DNA of 64,000 bases from Artocarpus heterophyllus. Its lineage: Eukaryota; Streptophyta; Magnoliopsida; Rosales; Moraceae. The notes under the pieces are model-generated. The model searched no databases, was not told where the DNA came from, and saw only the letters and a list, made by a program, of their open reading frames with translations. Both the position numbers and the translations under genes were made by a program. Below, piece by piece: positions 56,336 to 64,000 of this stretch. The stretch is from NCBI GenBank assembly GCA_025403435.1, contig CM046330.1, positions 17,072,239-17,136,238 on the forward strand, read 5' to 3'. The number at the start of each line of letters is the position of its first letter. Position 1 is the stretch's first letter.

Positions 56336-56987
56336 AGTAATGTTGAATATCAGCTTTTTTTTGAAAATTCAGTTGGTTTAAGTTTAGAAACTATATCACA
56401 TGAGAACTTATATTATAACAACTTTTTGTTAATTATTGTACCGGTTAAAACCTTTATATTATTTCCACAAGGCTCTAGGCTATTTTTTTCCCTCTAAGAA
56501 TCATTGTGCACTTTTTTCAGTAATAACCTTTTGCGCTTTGCAATAGTGAGATTGTGGGATTCTGATGTCACTGTTTCATCACACAATTTTTGACATTCTC
56601 TCGAGATAGATTCAGAAGGACATGCCCCATTCTTCCTAAAAAAAATGAAAAAAGTTATAAATTTGCAGCTGTATGTAACTTTTCAGATTGCCTTTTTACT
56701 TTAAAAAAATAATATACTATGATCCCCATTCCTTTCTGTATTCTATTTAATTTGTACTGCGCTGGTTATAAAGGATCGTCGAGTTCTCTTTCAAACACTC
56801 TTTGCTCGAAAGGTGGGCCAAGTGGGTTCATGACCCCTGATTCTTTTTGTCACTTGACTTTTGTCGTGGAAAATGAACCATTCACAACATTTATTTCTTG
56901 TCTCTTTAGTGTTATTTTTTAATTATTAATTTATTAATTTATTGATCCAACTTTGGAATTAATAAAACAGGCGAGCCTACAATCAAA
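56336..56987. other. intergenic, no feature seen
   Basis: AT-rich with T-runs; a 67-codon open frame at 56719-56922 has no recognisable motif. Confidence 0.45.
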
Positions 56988-57822
56988 AATTAAAAAATCG
57001 AGATTTCCCTTAATATTTACGTATCTTCAAAGTATCGATATAAAAACAGAAGTGTCATATCGTTTCTTCATAATATCCAAAAATTTTCATACGTGGATAT
57101 CGATATTTTGATGAAAATATGTTTCCGTAAAAACTATAGGATAAAATGACAATATTTGAAAATTTTACAAAAATTTCTGTAAAAATATCACTAAAAAAAG
57201 GACAAAATACCCAAACTTTATAAGTAATTTTTTAAATTAATTTGAAATATAAAATTCAAGTTATTTTTGTTCTTTTTAATATAATCTTTCATAAATTTAT
57301 TTTACAATGCTATACGTCTAATTTTTTATTTATTCCGTGCACTGTATCAACTCCAATTTTACAATTACTAGCAATCACAATAGACCTCTAATTTTTCTAT
57401 AACTATTTAAACTCTATGTTCTGGTATTAATATTGTTTAAACTAAAAAGGTATTGGAAATATCTTTGAGCCTTCTAGAAACTCTTTTTGGTATTGATATT
57501 TTCTTATTTTGTATAAAACTATAGTTGTAAAGTACTTGTATAAGTTAACTTTTAACTAATTCGTTCAATTTGAGATAGTATGCTTATCACTTATCATAAT
57601 ATGATCAACTTTTTCTATTCATATTCGTCATATTCTTAGTAATTTGGTTGAAAAAATCATCTACACTATATATTATTAATAATTTTAGAGTTTCTTAAAG
57701 TCTCATTTGAAAATAAAGTGGTTTAAGACGACTTTCTATATTTTACGTCAATTTCTATCGATATCGATATTTTTGTAAAATTTAAATGGATATTTCTGTT
57801 GATATCGATATTTTCATCATTG
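56988..57822. repeat. AT-rich interspersed repeat, copy 1
   Basis: Shares ordered blocks with the three copies downstream: GATATCGATATTTTGATG, ATAGGATAAAATGACAATA, TTTGAAATATAAAATTCAAG, AGCCTTCTAGAAACTC, AATTTGGTTGAAAAAATC and an end ATCGATATTTTCATC. No coding capacity. Confidence 0.75.
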
Positions 57823-58532
57823 TGTACAACTAAACAAAATAATATTTCCAAGATCTAGAAAATTCATGCATACAGCCGAACATGATAATATATATAATGT
57901 ATACTTTTTACTACTCACTATCTTAGAGGGAAATTGAAGAAAGAAAGAGAGAGAGTTTGAGGGGTTGGTTTTAGGATTTAGATTGGAGAAGGGATACAAT
58001 TCATATGTAATCATCGACAAATCGTCATAAAGACGGTTTGCGTCTTTATGTAGTAAGCTTCTTCTAGGAGTATTGACAATCAGTGATAAAGCTAAGATTT
58101 GAAACTAATGAACGGACAATCAAGAAAACAGTAATAACCTAAAGCATATTCTAACACAATGCATGTGCAAAAAAAGATAAAAATAATAACATAAACACTA
58201 AAAATTAGCTCCTTCAATAAACGAAGTTTATAAATTTTAAAATATTTTACCAATAAACATAGTTTTGCATAATTGTGGCTATTGAAGTCAGTAATTCTTA
58301 TGTAGCGACTAATTTTCTACTATCAGAGTATTGAGAAATATAGATGGAAGAGAAAAACAAAAAAGAAAAACAATAATGGTAAAATTATGGGTTTGCGGAA
58401 TTAAAGAGGAATTAAAATGAAAAGAGAAAAGAGAAAAGAGAGAGGGAAAAATAATAAAAAAATAATGAAGAGAGATGTATAACAGGAGGGAGACTTCAAT
58501 GGTTCACAAAAAACACACGTAAAAAGAGAACC
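57823..58532. other. spacer between repeat copies
   Basis: AT-rich, purine-rich near 58420-58470, no gene seen. Confidence 0.5.
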
Positions 58533-59421
58533 AAGGATTGAAAAAATCACATTTTTGTTGATATTTTTGTCTATATTTCTGTATTTTTGACATACTAGTA
58601 TGGAAACAAGAGTGTTGTATCCTTTCATCAGAATATCTAAAAATTTTTGTGAAAATTTCTATAGATATCGATATTTTGACGAAAATATCTGTTTTTATGA
58701 GAACTGTAGTATAAAATGACAAAATATTTGAAAATTTTACTAAAATTTTCATAGAAATATCAGTAAAAAATCAACAAAATAAACAAATTTTATATGTAAT
58801 TTTTTAAATTACTTTGAAATATAAAATTCAAGTTATTTTTATTTTTTTAATACAATCTTTCATAAATATACTTTTCATCGCCATAAATGCAATTTTAAAT
58901 TTATTTCATGCACTAGGACATGTGATTTAAAATATCAACTTTAATCTTAGAGTCACTAGCAATTACTATAGACCTCTAATTTCTCTATAACTATTCAAAC
59001 TATATGTTTTAGTATCAATATTGTTTGAACCAAGAAGATATTGTAAATAGCTTTGAACCTCCTAAAAGCTCTTTTTGGTATTGATATTTTCTTATTTTAT
59101 ATGAACCTATAGCTGTAAAGTCCTTGTATTAGTTGACTTTTCACTAATTTGCTCAATTTGAGATAGTATGCTTATTATTTATCATATTATGAACACTTTT
59201 TACTATTCATATTAATCACATGCTTAGTAATTTGGTTGAAAAGTTCATCTAAATTATATATTACTAACAATTTTAGAGTTTCTTAAAGTCTCATTTAAAA
59301 ATAAAGTAGTTCAAGATGACTTTTTGTATTTTACTTTAATTTTTATTGATATCAATATCTCCGTCGTATTTCCTCAAAATTTAGGTGTCACTATTTCCAT
59401 TAATATCAATATTTTCATTCT
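58533..59421. repeat. AT-rich interspersed repeat, copy 2
   Basis: About 890 bp, direct orientation, homologous along its length to copies 1 and 3. Confidence 0.8.
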
Positions 59422-59441
59422 TGAACCAAGTATTGAAAAAT

Positions 59442-60302
59442 TGATATTTCTGACGATATTTCAGTCGATATTTTGTATTTCGAAGTACCAATATTGAAAC
59501 AAGGGAGTCATATCCTTTTCTTAGAATACCTAGAAATTTTTACAAATATCAATATTTTGACGAAAATATTTATTTCCGTGAAAACTATAATGTAAAATGA
59601 CAATATTTGAAAATTTTACGAAAATTTCCAAGGAAATATCGGTAAAAATTTGACAAAATATCCAAACTCTACATGTAATTTTTTAAATTACTTTGAAACA
59701 TGAAATTCAAGTTATTTTTAGTCTTTTTTAATATAATTTTCATAAATTTACTTTTCAATGCTGCAAATCCAATTTTTAAGTTATTATGTGCACTGAGACA
59801 TGTGATTCAAAATATCAACTATAATCTTAGAGTCACTAGCAATCATGATAACATTTATTTTCTCTATAACTATTCAAATTCTATGTTCTGGTATGAATAT
59901 TGTTTGAACCAAGAAGGTATTGCAAATAGCTTTGAACCTCCTATAAGCTCTTTTTGGTATTGATATTTTCTTATTTTATATGAAACCATAGATGTAAAGT
60001 ACTTCTATTAATTGACTTTTAACTAATTTATTCAATTTGAGATCATATGCTTATCATTTATCATATTATGATCATTTTTTCCTATTCATATTCATCACAT
60101 ACTTAGTAATTTAGTTAGAAAGTTCATCTAAACTATGTATTATTAACAATTTTAGAGTTTTTTAAAGTCTCATTTAAAAATAAAGTTGTTTAAGATGACT
60201 TTCTATATTTTACTGCAATTTCCATCGATATTAATATTTCTGTTAATATTTTCGTAAAATTTAAGAGTCGAAATTTTCACTGATATTGATATTTTCATCC
60301 TT
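59442..60302. repeat. AT-rich interspersed repeat, copy 3
   Basis: About 860 bp, directly after copy 2. The start CAAGTATTGAAAAATTGATA and the reversed end CAAGGATGAAAATATCAATA look like a loose inverted terminal pair. Confidence 0.8.
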
Positions 60303-60399
60303 GCACAAAGTTTGCCTAATAGCGAACTAACAGAGGGGAAAAAAGAGTCACTTTTTAAGACTTAATTTGTATTTACGTTACAAAATGTGAAAAATTCTT

Positions 60400-60457
60400 A
60401 TGCCACAAAATCTGGTGGGATATGTTTTATGCCACAAAATCTAGTGGGATATGTTTC
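60400..60457. repeat. 29-bp tandem duplication
   Basis: ATGCCACAAAATCTGGTGGG and on at 60400 recurs at 60429 with one change. Confidence 0.8.
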
Positions 60458-60723
60458 CTATCTCATATGTATACTTGGTGACCTCATGGGATATTTTTCG
60501 TGACCTACAAGGATATTTTCATATTATACCTAGATATTTTCCGTGTCCTATTAGCATATTTTATGTTCTATCGGGATATTTATTTCTCCTCTCCACCTCT
60601 CTCTCCTCACTATCATTGGCTGGTCTTCGGTTTTACTGGTGACGTTGCTGATGGCTATTAAATCCCATTAATAACCAGCAAAACATGAGGAAAAAAAGAA
60701 ACAAAATAAATTAGTAATACCAA

Positions 60724-61352
60724 GGACGCAAATCAGCAAAATATTGAAAATTTTAGTTTTTTTTTTAAAAGTATTGAAATATTTTTCCATTGTAATATTG
60801 ATTTTAGCAAAATATAAAAAAAAATCGGTAAATATCTATTAAAATATCTATATCGGAAAAATTATAGTATAATTTTGTGCAAAATTTCGGTGTATGTCGG
60901 AGAAATTCAATGAAATTTTGACAATTAATTTTCAGTGGTTTTTTTAGATGATCTATCAATAATTAATTTTATACATTAAATCATTGAGTACTTGTCTCAT
61001 AAGTTATTTTGCAATAAGTATAAGCTATATGTGATATGTTTATAATTATATTTAACATTGTCTACGTAACATGTCATGACATCAATGTTGTTTTAATTAA
61101 GATTGAATCCTAGCCACGTTTGAGCCTAACAAAACTTCCTTTAGTATTGACAAATCTAATATGTAAAAAGCTTTTATGTAAAATATGTTTATTTATGTTT
61201 TTTTAATGATTATTGTGTCTTAAGACACTAGAGTTATATTCAATTTAAACTTTTATAAATTTTGTTAAAATTTCCACTGATATTTATATTTCTTTGAAAT
61301 TTTTATAAAATTGAAGTACTTATATTACCACCAATATCGATATTTTCATCCT
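60724..61352. repeat. AT-rich interspersed repeat, copy 4 (diverged)
   Basis: Begins CAAGGACGCAAATCAGC and ends AATATCGATATTTTCATCCT like the other copies, with several recognisable internal phrases, but shorter and more diverged. Confidence 0.55.
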
Positions 61353-62374
61353 TAGTAATTACTTACAGCACACAATATTTAAATAAATAGAAATTACTCA
61401 CAACTTAATGTGATTTTAAAAAAATAAAATCACAACATATAAAGGGATAAAATAGAAATCCAACAATATACATATAGGGACGAAATTTTGAGTTTAAAAC
61501 GATATCAGGGGTAATATAGTCTACATTGTACCTTCACAATTTTCGAACTTTCACCCCTTGCGAAGTAAGAACTGGGTTACCTCCTCTAACTAATACGTTA
61601 CCATGAACAATTCTCTTGTTACGATATCGAATGCATTATAATATTATTTCAATCACTGCATATTTACTGGTTTAACCCTTCAATAACTTGGGTCAATTGC
61701 ACTGTTGACCCAAATTTAGTCACAATCATGACAAAAAGACATAACAACCCTTACATAATCTTAAATCCCATCAAACCCAACGTTGAAAAACACGAAAGCA
61801 ACTTTTCCCCCACCACAACTTGCACCATCCAGGTTTTTTCCCTCCCCATTACACGCGCATGATGCTTAAAAAACTGTTTGAGTGCCATTCCACAAACTGG
61901 TCTTGTGGAAAGGTGGAAAAATTAAAATTTAAGTTATTTAGTTAATTATTAATTTGTTAGAGCTTGAAATTATGTCTATAATTTTCTATGTCATCTCTGT
62001 AATATTATCTGCGCTAATGGGTTTTGAATTGTTAATTGTTGCACACTTTAAAATTAAATAATATAATTGATTAATTATTTAAAATTGGATGTGACAGTGT
62101 GGTGGGACCACATTGTAGGCACGCGCCTAACAGGGAGAAGGTATCCTTGTGTGGTACAAACTTTCTCTCCAATAGTTTCCTATTTTTAAATTCAAATGTT
62201 CCTGATTTTAAAAAGAGTTTTTTCTAAAATGAGCATTTGAATTTTAGAGTGAACAAAAATGAATAACAAGGAAAATTTCCTTCCCAATTAAGAAAGGAAT
62301 ACGCACCATACAGTGAATCTTCCTTGTGTGTGGCGCACGCCCACTGCTTTCCAAATGGGAAGGTTGGTAAAATA
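61353..62374. other. intergenic, no feature seen
   Basis: No gene or clear element. Contains CT-rich and G-rich short tracts only. Confidence 0.45.
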
Positions 62375-62383
62375 TTAATTTAT

Positions 62384-63272
62384 GGATTATTTTCATAAAT
62401 GTCTTGATTTATATACTCTAATTTATTTTTCTCTTTAATTTTTCAAAACCAGTCAAAGTACTCCTAAAGTATAGAAAATCGGTCACTTTGCCCCTCCGTT
62501 TGATTCTATCTATATTTATGATGGAATAGTTGATGTGACATGTGGTTAAAGATTAAAATCCTAATTAAGTATAAAAAATAATTAAACATTAAAAATAGTT
62601 AAAAACATTTTATTTCTTTTATTTATGATTTTTTTCTCTCTCTTTCCCTTCATCTTCTGTCACTTTCTCTTATTTCTCTCTCTACTATATATCACAGTAT
62701 CAAAACTTAAAAAAAAAGAAAAGAAAACAAAGCATTAAATCCTTAGCCCACCTCCCCACCATCAACTACCTCCCTATAGTCGGTCATCCCCGCCCCCCCC
62801 CCCCCCCCCCCGCCCCCCACCTCATCACCCAGCCATGTCGCACCCCCCACCCTTGTCGCCATAAGATGTCGCCAACCTATCGCTATTGCACCCTCGTCCC
62901 GTCGCTGTCACCTATCACCCACTCCTTTGTCGTCACCCATCGCCCACTTTGTCCTTGTCTAGCACTCAGATTGAGAAAGAAAGAGAGGGAGAGAGTAAGA
63001 GCAAGATGGAGAAAAGATAAAAAGAGCAAGAGGGAAGATAGAAAAAGAATCAGAAAAAAGAAAATGAAATGTTTTTTATTATTTTAAATTGTTTAATCTT
63101 TTATATATTTAATAAGAATTTTAATATATATTTTAATCTTTAATCACATTAGATAGAGGAGACAAAGTGATCGAATTTCTATAGTTCAAAGTGCGCTTTG
63201 ATCGGTTTTGAAAAATGAAAAGGCAAAGTGAATTAGAGTACATAAGTTAGGAAGAATTTACAAAAATAATCC
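62384..63272. mobile_element. 889-bp MULE-type TIR element with 9-bp TSD
   Basis: Perfect TTAATTTAT duplication at 62375-62383 and 63273-63281. The ends are inverted repeats of about 190 bp (62384-62575 and about 63085-63272), both starting GGATTATTTT and sharing ACTCTAATT, ATTTTTCAAAACC, TCACTTTG and TTAAAGATTAAAAT. The centre has a 19-C run at 62793-62811 and GC-rich sequence, possibly captured. No transposase. Confidence 0.85.
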
Positions 63273-63281
63273 TTAATTTAT

Positions 63282-63841
63282 TTATTTTAAAAAATAATTA
63301 ATATCCAACAATAGGTTATTTTTTTGTACACTATAAATATGTGCTTATAGTGAAGAAATTAAATTTAATCTTTCTGAAAAACCCGAGAGAATAAACTTCT
63401 ACCTAGCCATCCCTTACTGTCTTACATGTTGAGAATAAAGCGATACTCTAAAAGTAAGTGTGTGATTCAAACCTTAATCAAGATACCCACATGTCTGTTT
63501 ATATAATAGCAGAGATTAGGTATGGAAGAGCTAGGCCAAGCGAACTTCCTTTTGTAGTAATTGTGACTTTTAATTACTCGGTTTGTGGGCTTTCAAAGAA
63601 ACTTTTCAAGAGATCAAGTTATCATCTTAATCAAACGATACTAATTTTTTGCTTTTTATATATTGGTTTTATATGAAATTAATATATCTATAGAGTGTGT
63701 TAAAAAGTTTTACAAAAATTTTTATTGTATATAATCCAAAAATCTATGATGCTATGGGCTCGCTTAGCATTACTTTTAGAGGCTAATTTTAGTTTTGTAA
63801 CCGTCTGTGACCACTTATAGCAATTTAGTATGTTTGCTAAA
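63282..63841. other. intergenic, no feature seen
   Basis: AT-rich; a 72-codon open frame at 63458-63676 shows no recognisable motif. Confidence 0.45.
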
Positions 63842-63998
63842 TGTCTTCTTCTTAGACGAGGACTGAGCTAACAGTCTTCTCAGACACGACAAGGTAGGCG
63901 TATAATACTTCCCCCAATAAATGTTTGGATAGGAGCCGGGGCGTGGTTAAGTATCTCTTTAAATTCTGGAAGGCTTTTTCACACTCCCTACTCCACTC
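63842..63998 (-). pseudogene. Ty3/gypsy RT-RNase H fragment, runs off the window
   Basis: Minus-strand frame from 63998 reads EWSRECEKAFQNLKRYL, then LLSKHLLGEVLYAYL and VSEKTVSSVLV followed by a stop and EED, the conserved start of gypsy RNase H in the Athila/Ogre-type branch. The stop replaces the Arg normally found between Val and Glu. The remainder lies beyond position 64000. Confidence 0.8.
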
Positions 63999-64000
63999 AA

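Noticed and set aside
1..64000. tRNA, rRNA, snoRNA or microRNA genes
   Set aside because: I saw no convincing box A/B tRNA cloverleaf, rRNA segment or typical microRNA foldback; the initiator-tRNA matches are only retroelement primer sites.

Overview
The window is nuclear DNA of a flowering plant, most likely a eudicot; I cannot name the species. It is AT-rich, has spliced genes, and is packed with plant transposon families: Ty1/copia and Ty3/gypsy elements with an initiator-tRNA-Met primer site, an L1-type LINE, a MuDR-like MULE with a DUF1985 gene, hAT-like and MULE-like small TIR elements. Only one ordinary host gene is visible: an intact, intronless G-type lectin receptor-like kinase at 32876-35521 (+).

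Layout. 1-8370: a LINE-like scrap, a decayed 4.3-kb solo LTR (1153-5485), a 524-bp MULE-type TIR element (6641-7164) and a MITE-like element. 8377-30652: one old L1-type LINE on the + strand (ORF1, then ORF2 with endonuclease, reverse transcriptase and RNase H, then poly(A)), split twice. The first split is a 12-kb MuDR-like MULE (about 9766-21736) with two convergent genes: a spliced DUF1985 gene on + and a MULE transposase on -. The transposase reads in one frame for 761 codons but for four nonsense codons. An array of GTCGAC-rich hairpins lies between the 3' ends. The second split is a copia element on - (25073-29346) that has lost most of its reverse transcriptase and RNase H by an in-frame deletion. 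30653-36870: the kinase gene with small TEs on both sides.

36870-55340: an older TIR element split by a Tekay-like gypsy element on - (37368-54672, TSD TAACG), itself split by a very young LTR element on - (40994-49194, TSD ATTCT). 55341-64000: a hAT-like element with an 8-bp TSD, four direct copies of a 0.6-0.9-kb AT-rich repeat, a MULE-type TIR element with a perfect 9-bp TSD, and a gypsy RNase H fragment running off the end.

The most unusual object is the young LTR element at 40994-49194. It has two nearly identical 1.97-kb LTRs, a primer site, a polypurine tract and a perfect TSD, but no gag or pol. It carries two uninterrupted, intronless sense ORFs: a LOG-like (cytokinin-activating family) protein with altered active-site motifs and a C-terminal LxLxL tail, and a 173-aa Cys-rich basic protein whose layout resembles the nucleic-acid-binding/silencing-suppressor proteins of some plant RNA viruses. 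Its polypurine-tract region matches that of the surrounding Tekay element, so Tekay enzymes probably move it in trans. Relative order from nesting and repeat divergence: LINE and the split TIR element are oldest, then MULE and Tekay, then copia (about 1.3% LTR difference by eye), then the LOG-carrying element (about one substitution in 1.97 kb).
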